A stretch of DNA of 64,000 nt from assembly GCA_965214035.1 (NCBI GenBank), contig OZ243932.1:682001-746000 (forward strand), written 5' to 3'. Shown here piece after piece: positions 25,615 to 34,815 of the stretch. The first letter of the stretch is position 1. Every line of letters begins with the position of its first letter. Origin of the DNA: JAJDYQ01 sp965214035 (GTDB lineage: Bacteria > Pseudomonadota > Gammaproteobacteria > JAJDYQ01). Both the position numbers and the translations under genes were made by a program. Below the pieces are notes generated by a model. The model saw nothing but the letters and a program-made list of their open reading frames with translations. It had not been told where the DNA came from and searched no databases.

Positions 25615-26237
25615 CAATTGTCCTCTTCTGATTCTGTCTTGGCCTTATAAGTCTTTGCTACAAGCTGCATCTGGAGTTTGCCGCCCTCGCCCTGCGGTAA
25701 AAGATTGACATTATGTACACTGACAATCCGATTGAGCTCAGACAGGCCGCTGACAAAGTCACCGAATTCATGGTAGGTGCCCGCAACAGTAATATTGATC
25801 GGCAGCTCGACATAGAATTCCTGTGGGGCTTCTTTTCCCGGCTTAATCAGATCAAATTCCAGCCCACTGCGCAGCCCCGCCTGTGATATATCAATAATCA
25901 GGGAATCAATTTGCAGATTTTCAGGTAGCTTCAGCAACATGGCCCCGAAGGATCTATCCATTTCTTCAAGCTGTACCTTCAGCGCATCAAGGTTGGTGGC
26001 CAGCCTCGCTTTGGTCTCGAACCGGGGTTTTAGTTCCTCTTCAAGAGTTTGCTTGGCTTTTTCCAGATCTTCAGTCAGCAGTTTGATTGGCCGATAAATG
26101 CCTATATCCAGAAAAATGCCGGCGGCAATAATACCCGCAAATAACCCCGTCACAGCCAGCCCCTTGATGCCAACTGGCCAGGAACCGGGGTTGTTTTGGT
26201 CCAGATTACTGGTATCGAATGCCGCTGCAATACCCAT
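25614..26237 (-). CDS. pilO: Type IV pilus inner-membrane protein
   Basis: 207 residues: short cytoplasmic N-terminus, one membrane segment (IKGLAVTGLFAGIIAAGIFLDI), a coiled-coil stretch (LEKAKQTLEEELKPRF) and a periplasmic ferredoxin-like fold (VELPINITVAGTYHEFGDFVSGLSEL). Pairs with PilN. Its ATG overlaps the pilN stop by one base. Confidence 0.93.
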   Translation of the reverse strand: MGIAAAFDTSNLDQNNPGSWPVGIKGLAVTGLFAGIIAAGIFLDIGIYRPIKLLTEDLEKAKQTLEEELKPRFETKARLATNLDALKVQLEEMDRSFGAMLLKLPENLQIDSLIIDISQAGLRSGLEFDLIKPGKEAPQEFYVELPINITVAGTYHEFGDFVSGLSELNRIVSVHNVNLLPQGEGGKLQMQLVAKTYKAKTESEEDN

Positions 26238-26812
26238 TAGCCTTCTCCTTCATCGTCGCTGCCGTCTGCTCTCGGACTATCCTGCTGCAGGCGAATAGTG
26301 AAATCATTGGTTTGTAGTGTTGCACTCTTATTGCGCGTGATGATGTTAATCTGGGGGTTTTTCATCCATTCAGACTTCTCGATATTGCTGATAAATTCCG
26401 AAACGCGGGCATTAGACTCGGCAACTCCAGTCATAGACAGATTTCTGCCGTTCTGCTTCATTGAGGTCAGATAAGCTCCATCGGGAACACTTTTAACGGT
26501 TTCATCAAATAAATGAACAATTTCAGTGCGATTACTCTGTAATTCCTGAATGGTCATGATTCTTTGCAGCAGGCGCTCTTTCCGGCTCTCCAATTCTTTT
26601 ATTTCCGCAATTTTTTTATCCAGTTTGGCAATTTCATTCTCCAGGAATGAGTTGCGCCCGTTCTGGATATCAATCAAGGTTCCATAATAAAGACTCATTG
26701 CTGCCACTATACCGATGGCAATGGCGGCAACAATGCCTACGATAATTCCAAACTCCTGATTGCGCTGGGTACTAAGTTCGGCACGCCAGGGCAGTAAGTT
26801 GATTTTTGCCAT
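26237..26812 (-). CDS. pilN: Type IV pilus inner-membrane protein
   Basis: 191 residues beginning MAKINLLPWR, the conserved PilN cytoplasmic peptide that binds PilM. One membrane segment (IIVGIVAAIAIGIVAAMSLYYG), a coiled coil (NEIAKLDKKIAEIKELESRKERLL) and a small periplasmic domain. The C-terminus ends in an acidic tail (DGSDDEGEG). The ATG overlaps the pilM stop by one base. Confidence 0.94.
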   Translation of the reverse strand: MAKINLLPWRAELSTQRNQEFGIIVGIVAAIAIGIVAAMSLYYGTLIDIQNGRNSFLENEIAKLDKKIAEIKELESRKERLLQRIMTIQELQSNRTEIVHLFDETVKSVPDGAYLTSMKQNGRNLSMTGVAESNARVSEFISNIEKSEWMKNPQINIITRNKSATLQTNDFTIRLQQDSPRADGSDDEGEG

Positions 26813-27876
26813 TAGTCAAAGCTCCTTAGGGCAAGTCCAAATGAAACCAGCAGCGACTCGGCATTACCATGCAATCTTTCCGCACGGATCCGGTTAGCTA
26901 CTTTCAGATTGGCGGAAGGTCTGGCCAGGATGGTTTGTGCGCCGGCATTTTGTTCTACGGCCTTGTCAATGCCTGATATGGCGCTGGTGCCTCCGGCCAT
27001 AACGATATTGTCAATCGCATTAAATGAGCTGCTGGCAAAGAAAAACTGAAGCAGGCGGTTGAGTTCCTGGACAACATTTTCTCTGAATGGATCCAGTATC
27101 TCGGTGTAGTAATTATCCGGCAGCCCGCCCTGACATTTTTTTTGTTCGGCCTCTTCATAGGAGATGCCGTAGCGACGCATGATTTCCTCTGTCAGTTGTT
27201 TGCCGCCGAATGTCTGATCGCGTGTGTAGATAACATTTCCGTCATGAAGCACCGTGATGGCTATGGTTGTTGTACCGACATCAACAACAGCAACAACCTT
27301 GTCTATGCCTTGGTCCGGGAGCTGATGTCTGAGCAGTTCAAATGAATGCTCAATCGCATAGGCTTCGATATCAACCACTTTTGCCGTGAGGCCGGCTTGT
27401 TGACAGCATTCGACACGCTGATCTACATTGTCCTTCTGTGAGGCGGCCAGCAGTACATCAACCTGATCGGGGTTGCCTTCAGTAGGCCCGATCACTGAAA
27501 AATCGTAACGGACTTCTTCCAGATCGTAAGGTATGTATTGATCAGCCTCGACCAGAAGCTGTTCTGCCATTTCCGAATCGGATAGCTCGGCGGACATGGG
27601 GATGGTTCGTGTGATGACGGTGGAACCTGACACGGCGATGGCGCAGGTTTTCAGCTTGGTGCCGGATTTTTTGATGGCCCTTTCAATACCTTGTCCGACA
27701 GCCTCGACATCTTCAATGCGTTTGTCCACAACCGAGTTTACCGGCAACGGTTCAACGGCATAGCTTTCAACCTTGTAGGTCCTGCCCGCCCGATTCAACT
27801 CGACCAGCTTTATTGCAATAGAGCTGATATCGATGCCAAGCACTGGCGTTGATTTTTTACCGAACAGTCCGGCCAC
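26812..27876 (-). CDS. pilM: Type IV pilus actin-like assembly ATPase
   Basis: 354 residues, first gene of the operon. Actin-like fold: phosphate loop VLGIDISSIAIKLVEL at the N-terminus, a second (VVAVVDVGTTTIAITVL) and the adenosine loop IVMAGGTSAISGI. Cytoplasmic partner of PilN in the alignment complex. Starts at GTG with AAAGGGA upstream. Divergent from ponA, the classic arrangement. Confidence 0.95.
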   Translation of the reverse strand: MAGLFGKKSTPVLGIDISSIAIKLVELNRAGRTYKVESYAVEPLPVNSVVDKRIEDVEAVGQGIERAIKKSGTKLKTCAIAVSGSTVITRTIPMSAELSDSEMAEQLLVEADQYIPYDLEEVRYDFSVIGPTEGNPDQVDVLLAASQKDNVDQRVECCQQAGLTAKVVDIEAYAIEHSFELLRHQLPDQGIDKVVAVVDVGTTTIAITVLHDGNVIYTRDQTFGGKQLTEEIMRRYGISYEEAEQKKCQGGLPDNYYTEILDPFRENVVQELNRLLQFFFASSSFNAIDNIVMAGGTSAISGIDKAVEQNAGAQTILARPSANLKVANRIRAERLHGNAESLLVSFGLALRSFD

Positions 27877-27926
27877 AATTTTTCCCTTTGGTTACTTCAA
27901 GTTGCGTATTTTTAATAACTTATCAC

Positions 27927-27955
27927 ATTAAATACCATTTTCAAGTATATGTCAA
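27927..27955 (-). promoter_or_regulatory. Sigma-70-type promoter of pilMNOPQ
   Basis: On the minus strand a perfect -35 TTGACA (27955-27950) is followed after 17 bases by TTTAAT (27932-27927), 50 bases before the pilM start. The surrounding stretch is AT-rich. Confidence 0.65.
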
Positions 27956-27998
27956 CACAATGTTTAATTAATTTTATCAATATCCGGCCCTTGCTGCG

Positions 27999-28004
27999 TA
28001 TAAT
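27999..28004 (+). promoter_or_regulatory. Likely -10 box of ponA
   Basis: A perfect TATAAT lies 32 bases before the ponA start. No good -35 is seen 16-18 bases upstream (nearest is TTATCA at a 19-base spacing), so the call rests on the -10 box and position. Confidence 0.4.
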
Positions 28005-28036
28005 CAGGGTTCTGAGTATCAAATACCGGATATATT

Positions 28037-30553
28037 TTGAGGTTTTTATTGCGTTTTTGCCGCCTGTTGCTGGCGCTGAGCTTTAGCCTGCTACTTCTGG
28101 GACTGGCTGTGATAACGGGCATATACAGCTATTATTCCAAAGATCTGCCCTCCATTGAAGTGTTGCGGGATGTTCGCCTGCAGGTTCCTCTGAGGGTATA
28201 TACCCGTGATGGGGAACTCATTGCCGAGTTTGGGGAAAAGCGCAGGACGCCTGTCAGCTATGATGATATTCCGCCAATAATAATCAAGGCATTTTTGGCG
28301 GCAGAGGACGACCGTTTCTTTCAGCATCCAGGGGTCGATTATCAGGGAATCACCCGAGCTGCCATTCAGTTATTGATGACAGGGCAGAAAAAGCAGGGTG
28401 GCAGCACGATTACGATGCAGGTTGCACGGAACTTCTTCCTGACGAACGAAAAAACCTATGAGCGCAAGATCAGGGAGATTTTTCTGGCACTGAAAATTGA
28501 ACGTTCCTTGTCCAAGAGGGAAATTCTCGAGCTGTATCTGAATAAAATTTATCTTGGTAACCGTTCTTATGGTGTGGGTGCAGCTTCCAGAGTTTATTAC
28601 GGTCGCCCACTGGATGAGCTATCCATAGCAGAAGTGGCCATGATCGCGGGATTGCCCAAGGCCCCTTCCCGTTATAACCCGATTGTTAATCCTCGGCGGG
28701 CAATGATTCGAAGAAACTATGTATTGGATCGTATGCTGGAGTTGGGCTTTATCCCGGATGAGGAGCACCAGATCGCAAGCAGCTCTGGGTTGACGGCGCG
28801 CCTGCATGCCCCTGTTGTAAGTGCCAGGGCTTCTCATATAGCAGAGATGGTGCGCTCGCAAATGGTGGCGGCTTTTGGCGAAAATGCCTATACCCTCGGA
28901 CTCAAGGTGACTACAACAGTCCACATGGAAAGCCAGAATCATGCGGACCGGTCTTTACGGCAGGCACTTGACCAGTATGACATGCGCCATGGGTATCGAG
29001 GTCCTGAAAGCCGTATTGCAGAATCCGGGATGCAGACGATAGAGGCAATGGACAGAGTTCTTGAGCGGTATTCAAGGGTCGGCGAACTCCTGCCGGCATT
29101 GGTTATCCGGGTGAATGAAAAGGATGCGCAGATTTATCTGGGTGATGGTAAAAGTGCGTTGTTGGGTTGGGAGGGAATAAAGTGGGCGCGTCCGTATATC
29201 AATGAAAATCGGCGTGGTTCCACGCCAGAGAAGGCGACAGATGTGCTGGCGGCAGGTGACCTGATCCGCATCCAGAGGGTAGAGGTGTTTGATAGCGGAG
29301 GCAAGAAGCCAAAGCGAGAAATCTGGCAACTTAGGCAAATTCCTGCTGTGGCAGGCGCTTTTGTTGCCTTGAATCCATCCGATGGTGCGATACTCAGCCT
29401 GGTTGGCGGCTACGATTTTTATGCAAGCAAGTTCAATCGCGCAACACAGGCAAGGCGTCAGTCAGGGTCGGGTTTCAAGCCTGTGCTATATACGGCGGCA
29501 CTTGAGGCTGGTTTTACGCCGGCCACAACGATTTTGGATGCCCCTATCGTATTTGAGGATAGATCCATGCAGGAGGGGCTATGGCGGCCTCAAAATTACA
29601 GCAGTAAGTTTTTTGGTCCTACCCGATTGCGCCAGGCCCTATATAAATCAAGGAATCTGGTTTCTGTACGGTTGCTGGATTCCGTAGGCATTGAGCCTGT
29701 CAGGAAGATGGCGCAGCGTTTTGGTTTTTTGCCGGAAGAACTGCCGAATAGCCTGACACTTTCTCTGGGCAGTGGAACGACGGTCCCTATCCGAATGTCT
29801 GGTACCTATGCGGTGTTTGCCAATGGCGGCTATCGGGTACAACCCTATTTGATAGACCGGATCCATGATCTGGATGGGCAGCTTGTTTTGAAGGCAAATC
29901 CATGGATTGTCTGCAAGGGTTGTGATGGAGAAGAGGAGATTGAGCGTGATCCTGAAATAAATAATGAATTACTAATGCCGTTACGGGATTATCTCCCGGG
30001 CGATATACCGGCCGACAGTCCGGAGTCTGTGCGGACGGCTCCAAGGATTATTTCTTCCCGTGTGCATTACCAGATTGCATCTATACTGCGTGATGTGATC
30101 CGGCAGGGAACCGGCCGCAAGGCGAGGAAGCTGGGGCGCAATGATCTGGGAGGAAAGACCGGCACTACCAATGAGCAGCGCGATGCCTGGTTTAATGGTT
30201 TTAACCCAGACCTTGTGGCAACTGTGTGGGTTGGGTTTGACAAGTTCAGCTCACTCGGAAAAAACGAAACAGGAAGCAGGGCCGCTTTGCCCATGTGGAT
30301 AGATTATATGGACTTTGCCCTGAAGGGGCACCCGCAGAAAGACTTTTTACAGCCCGATGGCATGGTGACGTTAAGGATTGATCCGAGTTCCGGCAAGGCA
30401 CTGGCACCCGGGGCAACAGGTGGTATTTTTGAAACTTTTCGTCGTGAGTACGCTCCGGAAATGCTGGTTCACTCTTCATTGCCCGCCAGTGGGGAAGTCA
30501 GGGAAAATGAACCGATAGTACCGGCCGCGGATATTACCCGGGATCTATTCTAA
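28037..30553 (+). CDS. mrcA: Penicillin-binding protein 1A (bifunctional peptidoglycan synthase)
   Basis: 838 residues (also called ponA). N-terminal membrane anchor, then the GT51 glycosyltransferase with EDDRFFQHPGVD and GGSTITMQVARN, an OB-like insert, and the transpeptidase with SGSGFKP (catalytic serine in SxxK), SRN and KTGTT. Polymerises and cross-links peptidoglycan in the periplasm. The reading frame starts at a TTG (28037); no ATG is in a better place. Divergent from pilM; convergent with gltA with 8 bases between the stops. Confidence 0.95.
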   Translation: MRFLLRFCRLLLALSFSLLLLGLAVITGIYSYYSKDLPSIEVLRDVRLQVPLRVYTRDGELIAEFGEKRRTPVSYDDIPPIIIKAFLAAEDDRFFQHPGVDYQGITRAAIQLLMTGQKKQGGSTITMQVARNFFLTNEKTYERKIREIFLALKIERSLSKREILELYLNKIYLGNRSYGVGAASRVYYGRPLDELSIAEVAMIAGLPKAPSRYNPIVNPRRAMIRRNYVLDRMLELGFIPDEEHQIASSSGLTARLHAPVVSARASHIAEMVRSQMVAAFGENAYTLGLKVTTTVHMESQNHADRSLRQALDQYDMRHGYRGPESRIAESGMQTIEAMDRVLERYSRVGELLPALVIRVNEKDAQIYLGDGKSALLGWEGIKWARPYINENRRGSTPEKATDVLAAGDLIRIQRVEVFDSGGKKPKREIWQLRQIPAVAGAFVALNPSDGAILSLVGGYDFYASKFNRATQARRQSGSGFKPVLYTAALEAGFTPATTILDAPIVFEDRSMQEGLWRPQNYSSKFFGPTRLRQALYKSRNLVSVRLLDSVGIEPVRKMAQRFGFLPEELPNSLTLSLGSGTTVPIRMSGTYAVFANGGYRVQPYLIDRIHDLDGQLVLKANPWIVCKGCDGEEEIERDPEINNELLMPLRDYLPGDIPADSPESVRTAPRIISSRVHYQIASILRDVIRQGTGRKARKLGRNDLGGKTGTTNEQRDAWFNGFNPDLVATVWVGFDKFSSLGKNETGSRAALPMWIDYMDFALKGHPQKDFLQPDGMVTLRIDPSSGKALAPGATGGIFETFRREYAPEMLVHSSLPASGEVRENEPIVPAADITRDLF

Positions 30554-30561
30554 ATGAGGGG

Positions 30562-31857
30562 TTATCGCTCCCCAATTTTCCTGAAAGCCTGCTGGGTCGG
30601 ACCAATGTATAGTTGTCTGGGACGCCCGATACGGAGTCTGGGGTCAGAAATCATCTCTGTCCAGTGCGATATCCAGCCTATTGTGCGACCAATGGTAAAC
30701 ATCACTGTGAACATATTGGTTGGAATGCCAAGCGCACGGTAAATAATGCCAGAATAGAAATCCACATTAGGATAAAGTTTACGCTCGACAAAATATTCGT
30801 CCTGCAGGGCTATCTCCTCGAGTTTCATGGCGAGCTCTAACTGGGGATCACCATGATCACCGAGCTTCCCCAATACCTCATGGCATATTTTGCGGATAAT
30901 GGCGGCGCGTGGATCATAGTTTTTATAAACACGATGCCCAAAGCCCATCAGACGGAACGGATCATCTTTGTCCTTGGCCTTGTCAATGAATTTGGGTATG
31001 TTCTGGATTGAACCGATCATATCCAGCATATTTAACACGGCCTCATTGGCACCACCATGGGCTGGCCCCCACAGGGAGGCAATTCCGGCGGCAATGGCTG
31101 CAAATGGATTGCTTCCAGAGCTGCCGACGAGTCTCACAGTTGAGGTGCTGGCATTTTGCTCATGGTCTGCGTGCAGAATAAACAGAAGGTCAATAGCTCT
31201 GGTCATCACCGGGTCAACTTCATATTGCTCCGTTGGTTGGGCAAACATCATGCGGAGAAAATTGGAGGAATAGTCGAGATTGTTCTGTGGGTAAACGAAG
31301 GGTTCACCTCGCAGCCGCTTGAAACAGGCGGCCGCAATAGTCGGCATTTTGGCTACCAGACGGATTGCTGCCAGATCTCTGTCCTCGGGGTTGTTGATGT
31401 CGATGTTGTCATGATAGAAAGCCGACAGTGATCCCACTACACCGGTCATGACTGCCATGGGGTGAGCATCATAATGAAAACCGGAAAAGAAACTCTTCAG
31501 ATTTTCATTGATTAGCGTGTGCCGAGTGATTCTCTGTTCGAAATTTTCCAGTTCATCAGCAGTTGGCAGGTTGCCGTAAAGCAGTAAGTAGGCGACTTCA
31601 AGAAATTTGCAGTTTTCTGCCAGATCTTCAATCGGATAGCCTCGATATCGGAGTATGCCCTTGTCGCCGTCAATATAGGTGATAGCGCTTTTACAGCTGG
31701 CTGTTGCCATAAAGCCAGGGTCATAGGTAAAACAGTCAAAGTCCCGGTACAGGGAAGATATATCAATGGTTGGGGGGCCTTCGGAGGCCTCTAGCACAGG
31801 AAATTCGCTTTCCAGTCCATTGTTGCTGTCCATAATTTTTATCTTGCGCTCTGCCAT
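30562..31857 (-). CDS. gltA: Citrate synthase (hexameric type II)
   Basis: 431 residues. Condenses acetyl-CoA and oxaloacetate at the entry of the TCA cycle. Catalytic context is visible in LHADHEQNAST, GPAHGGANEAVL and GFGHRVYKNYDPRA. The N-terminal SYIDGDKGILRYRGYPIEDL is characteristic. GGAGCAGGAAC precedes the ATG. Transcribed toward ponA. The last codons form a small GGGG...CCCC hairpin without a T run. Confidence 0.96.
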   Translation of the reverse strand: MAERKIKIMDSNNGLESEFPVLEASEGPPTIDISSLYRDFDCFTYDPGFMATASCKSAITYIDGDKGILRYRGYPIEDLAENCKFLEVAYLLLYGNLPTADELENFEQRITRHTLINENLKSFFSGFHYDAHPMAVMTGVVGSLSAFYHDNIDINNPEDRDLAAIRLVAKMPTIAAACFKRLRGEPFVYPQNNLDYSSNFLRMMFAQPTEQYEVDPVMTRAIDLLFILHADHEQNASTSTVRLVGSSGSNPFAAIAAGIASLWGPAHGGANEAVLNMLDMIGSIQNIPKFIDKAKDKDDPFRLMGFGHRVYKNYDPRAAIIRKICHEVLGKLGDHGDPQLELAMKLEEIALQDEYFVERKLYPNVDFYSGIIYRALGIPTNMFTVMFTIGRTIGWISHWTEMISDPRLRIGRPRQLYIGPTQQAFRKIGER

Positions 31858-31957
31858 GTTCCTGCTCCTTCAATCCGGGTTGATATCTGAATGTATGCTT
31901 ACCTTGGTCAAGCGGAACCATTTTACCCTACGCTATAAACTTTATCATGCTTCCAGA

Positions 31958-32758
31958 TTATTCAATGACCCTGATGACAGCCGGGTGATGGACCTGCATT
32001 CCCAGCTTGCGTTTATTCCTGTCACCATACGTATATATCCAGCCGCTTGTTTCGATCCGCTTATGCAGAAGTTCTCTCGGCTGCCATGAAGTAAAATATT
32101 TGAGGTCTTTATGCTCGATCCTGATCGACAGATTACGGGACAGGCTTAGCCAGATATGTTGCCTGCCCTTTCCTGTGCAGGCGACCTTGCCGGCAATCAA
32201 TCGAAAGCCCGTATCTTCAGGTTGGAGCAGAGCAGCATCCAGTATATCGGGCTTTTCCCACACTCCCCGTTTATTAGTACGCGCCTGCTGTTGTGCCTGG
32301 GCATAGCATCCCAGAAATTTGGTATTAGGTGTGATGGCGATATGCCAGCCCAGCCCCTCTTGAAGCAGAAGTGCACTGATATTAGTGCCATCAGGCAAAA
32401 AAAGATGCGCCAGTGCTCTGCCGAACCGATCTCTCGTCTGACCATCTTCAAGAATACCGATTTTATGGTTTGCACCGTTGACGAGCTGTTGAAGCCGGTT
32501 TCGGGCTTGCGCTGCATAGGGCTGATCGGGCTCACCATCCCGACCCAGCTCGGGTGCATTGATACCAATGAGGCGGATATTTCTGCCACCTTTCAGTCGC
32601 AGGGTATCGCCATCATGGACCCTCTCAACTGTATCAAAGGCAAGGGTGTTGCCGGTTATCTGTGCCCGGACTCGGCAATCAGAATGTACGTTGTTTAGGC
32701 CGGCGCAAATAAAGAAGGTGCCGAAGATCAGCGTTCTTTGCCCGGCTCTGAGCGGCAT
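31958..32758 (-). CDS. Secreted thermonuclease-like protein (SNase domain)
   Basis: 266 residues. Signal-like N-terminus (TLIFGTFFICAGL), then a staphylococcal nuclease-like domain: VHDGDTLRLKGGRNIRLIGINAPE, DRFGRALAHLF and LLLQEGLGW contain the calcium-binding Asp and catalytic Arg/Glu positions. The C-terminal 90 residues (IWLSLSRNLSIRIEHKDL...W.PRELLHKRIETSGWIY) resemble the OB-type extension seen in many proteobacterial homologues. Probably a periplasmic or secreted nuclease. The 3' end is near the gltA start and it lies six bases downstream of rpmE in the same direction. Confidence 0.8.
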   Translation of the reverse strand: MPLRAGQRTLIFGTFFICAGLNNVHSDCRVRAQITGNTLAFDTVERVHDGDTLRLKGGRNIRLIGINAPELGRDGEPDQPYAAQARNRLQQLVNGANHKIGILEDGQTRDRFGRALAHLFLPDGTNISALLLQEGLGWHIAITPNTKFLGCYAQAQQQARTNKRGVWEKPDILDAALLQPEDTGFRLIAGKVACTGKGRQHIWLSLSRNLSIRIEHKDLKYFTSWQPRELLHKRIETSGWIYTYGDRNKRKLGMQVHHPAVIRVIE

Positions 32759-32764
32759 ATGGTG

Positions 32765-32968
32765 CTATTTCATGCCGTACTTCTTGCGGAAGCGATCCAC
32801 GCGCCCTGCGGTATCCAGTATTTTTTGTTTGCCGGTATAGAACGGGTGGCATTTTGAGCAGACCTCAACATTCAGGTCATTGTCCAATGTGGAGCGGACC
32901 TGAAAGCTGTTACCACAGCTGCAGGTAACATTAATTTCAGCATATGCTGGGTGGATATCCGGTTTCAT
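32765..32968 (-). CDS. rpmE: 50S ribosomal protein L31 (zinc-binding form)
   Basis: 67 residues starting MKPDIHPAYAEINVTCSCGN. Cys-16 and Cys-18 plus Cys-37 and Cys-40 (VCSKCHPFYTGKQ) form the zinc site, so this is the C+ form rather than the zinc-free paralogue. Own promoter upstream; the nuclease gene may be cotranscribed. Confidence 0.97.
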   Translation of the reverse strand: MKPDIHPAYAEINVTCSCGNSFQVRSTLDNDLNVEVCSKCHPFYTGKQKILDTAGRVDRFRKKYGMK

Positions 32969-33008
32969 GGCAAATATACCTTAAAGCAGTCTCGACGCAG
33001 AAATCCCT

Positions 33009-33037
33009 ATTATAGTGATGTTTATACCTCAAGACAA
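33009..33037 (-). promoter_or_regulatory. Sigma-70-type promoter of rpmE
   Basis: Minus strand: TTGTCT (33037-33032), 17 bases, then perfect TATAAT (33014-33009), 40 bases before the rpmE start. Confidence 0.65.
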
Positions 33038-33223
33038 GGCATTGTTCAGTCACGTTGTTTCTTCCCAATAACTCAATGGCCTGCAATAGAGGGCGGAATC
33101 GCCCTGGCGGTGTAAACTCACACGTTGTTCAGTGTGATATTCAAAGATTGCATGGGAGTTGGGTATTGCAGGCTGGCATGTGGTTGATGCCACATAGTGG
33201 TGTAGCCATTGTATCAGGTGTTC
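33038..33223. other. Intergenic stretch, no gene recognised
   Basis: Open frames exist on both strands but none resembles a known protein. It lies directly left of the IS5 remnant and may be scrambled mobile DNA. Confidence 0.4.
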
Positions 33224-33345
33224 GGCACGTGCGGGACAAAAGGCTGTGCTCTTGAAGGCAGTGCCAGCAGTGGGGGACTTCATTCAAACCAAGGGTTCGC
33301 GCCATCGCAAGCTGACCGATGCCGAGCGGTTGAAGAACCGTACTC
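33224..33345 (+). pseudogene. IS5-family transposase remnant (C-terminal part)
   Basis: The plus strand reads AVPAVGDFIQTKGSRHRKLTDAERLKNRT from 33258 on, matching the IS5-type transposase segment that follows the DSAYAGQKAVL motif. The first 40 bases (GCGGGACAAAAGGCTGTGCT...) are nearly identical to 36374-36412 in the other remnant. Both ends of the element are missing. Confidence 0.7.
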
Positions 33346-33388
33346 AGCCAATGCTCTTGCGCCGGTGCTTCATCTTAACCCTTCAAGA

Positions 33389-34744
33389 TCAGAACTGGCG
33401 CACAAACTGCAACTCAAGACGATTGCGGTCATAGCCATACAACTGTGCATTGGAGTTGCGCCGCTCATTTACAAACTGCAACTGCGGACTGAAGCCATGC
33501 AGCGTGAAGGCACGATTGGACACCGAGAGGCGCACGATACGGGTGCGGTCCTCACGGGAAGAACCGTCTGTGAACGGAGACCAGTTGCCCTCATATTCGG
33601 TACGGTGCAGCTCACCACTTGCCTCCACCGTGAATCCCCGTGGCAGGACCCGGGAGGTACCCAGCCGCAGCCAGAGATCCCTGTTGCGCCATACCAGAGA
33701 ATCAGGGCGCTCCCATCCATAACCGAATGCGGCATTGATGCGGGTTGTCGGGGTTGCCAGCCAGGAACCACCCAGCGAGAATGCGGTGACCGGCCCATCC
33801 AGCCCTGTCCTGCGCTGATAGCTGCGCCGATGCCGGGACAAGCGCATATAGGAGCTCAACCGGCGCGTAAAACGATGCTCGGCCTCCAGGCGCAGCCCAT
33901 GTTCACGGCTATGGGAACGGCCGGCGAGCCAGCGGCGGCGCGTACTGCCGAGCAGGCTGAACTCTGTTACCGGCCCGGTCAGCCAGCGTGGTCCGACATG
34001 CGCCGATATAAAGGTCTGGTCAAAATCCCTGCCGGCATATTCACGCCGGGCCAGATCGACACCGGCACGCAACCGCCAGCGTTCGCCCAGCGGGTATTGA
34101 TACTCGCCGCCGCCCCAGAGCGCCATTCCGACGCCGGACTGCTCATCTGAGCTGTCATCGAGGCGAAACGGCAGGCCGCCGATTTCAATGACCTCTTCGC
34201 CGGAGGAGGAGTTCAGGTTGCTGTCGGGTGCCAGTGAGATGCCAAAGTAGGTACTCCAGCGGCGCCGCTCGCGGATCGCGTTCAGGAAACGACGGACATT
34301 AGGCGCGACGGCGGTTCCGGGCCGGCCTGCCAGCACGCGCTCAAACTGCTGCTGCGCCAACTCGTCCTCGCCCTTCAGAAAAAGCGCCTGCGCCAGCTCC
34401 AGCCTGACCCGCACCAGTTCAGGCCGATCAATCAGGATGGTGTGATAGGCCGTGATGGCCTCATCCAGCAGGGCATCCCTGGCGTCCGCCTCGATATCCG
34501 GCTGCCGGGATGCGCGGGACGCCGCCAGACCGATCAGGAACAGCACATCGGTGTGGTCTTCATGGTCGGCTGCCAATGGGCGCAGGATTGACAATGCCTC
34601 ATCAAAGCGCCTGTCGGTAATCAGCTCCCGTGCCTGATTGACCTGAGGGTCGGATGACAGGTGTTCACGGTCCGCAGCCAGTGTGGCGAACACGAAAGAC
34701 AGCAGCATCAGGGCGATCAACGCACCGGCCGGCGACCTGACCAT
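33389..34744 (-). CDS. Slam-type surface lipoprotein assembly modifier (DUF560)
   Basis: 451 residues. Signal peptide (GALIALMLLSFVFATLAA), an N-terminal TPR-like helical domain to about residue 160 (ARELITDRRFDEALSILRPLAADH; ELAQALFLKGEDELAQQQFERVL), then an outer-membrane barrel of alternating strands ending in QFVRQF with terminal phenylalanine. This two-part layout is the Slam family, which moves lipoproteins such as TbpB to the cell surface. The upstream gene in the same direction encodes a candidate substrate with the TbpB-like C-terminal domain, which strengthens the call. No strong Shine-Dalgarno is seen; a 30-base hairpin sits between the two genes. Flanked by IS remnants. Confidence 0.85.
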   Translation of the reverse strand: MVRSPAGALIALMLLSFVFATLAADREHLSSDPQVNQARELITDRRFDEALSILRPLAADHEDHTDVLFLIGLAASRASRQPDIEADARDALLDEAITAYHTILIDRPELVRVRLELAQALFLKGEDELAQQQFERVLAGRPGTAVAPNVRRFLNAIRERRRWSTYFGISLAPDSNLNSSSGEEVIEIGGLPFRLDDSSDEQSGVGMALWGGGEYQYPLGERWRLRAGVDLARREYAGRDFDQTFISAHVGPRWLTGPVTEFSLLGSTRRRWLAGRSHSREHGLRLEAEHRFTRRLSSYMRLSRHRRSYQRRTGLDGPVTAFSLGGSWLATPTTRINAAFGYGWERPDSLVWRNRDLWLRLGTSRVLPRGFTVEASGELHRTEYEGNWSPFTDGSSREDRTRIVRLSVSNRAFTLHGFSPQLQFVNERRNSNAQLYGYDRNRLELQFVRQF

Positions 34745-34763
34745 GGAGAATATACGTGACTAT

Positions 34764-34793
34764 AAAGGCGGGGCGGCCAGCCGCCCCGCCTTT
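34764..34793. terminator. Perfect 13-bp hairpin between lipoprotein and Slam genes
   Basis: AAAGGCGGGGCGG, 4-base loop, CCGCCCCGCCTTT: a perfect GC-rich stem in the 71-base gap. It ends in only three T, so it likely acts as a leaky terminator or mRNA stabiliser that sets lipoprotein expression above the Slam gene. Confidence 0.65.
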
Positions 34794-34815
34794 AGTTAAG
34801 AACAGGCAAACAACT

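Noticed and set aside
33209..34150. 313-codon plus-strand frame overlapping the Slam gene
   Set aside because: Antisense to the Slam barrel; only its first bases hold real IS5 remnant sequence, in a different frame.
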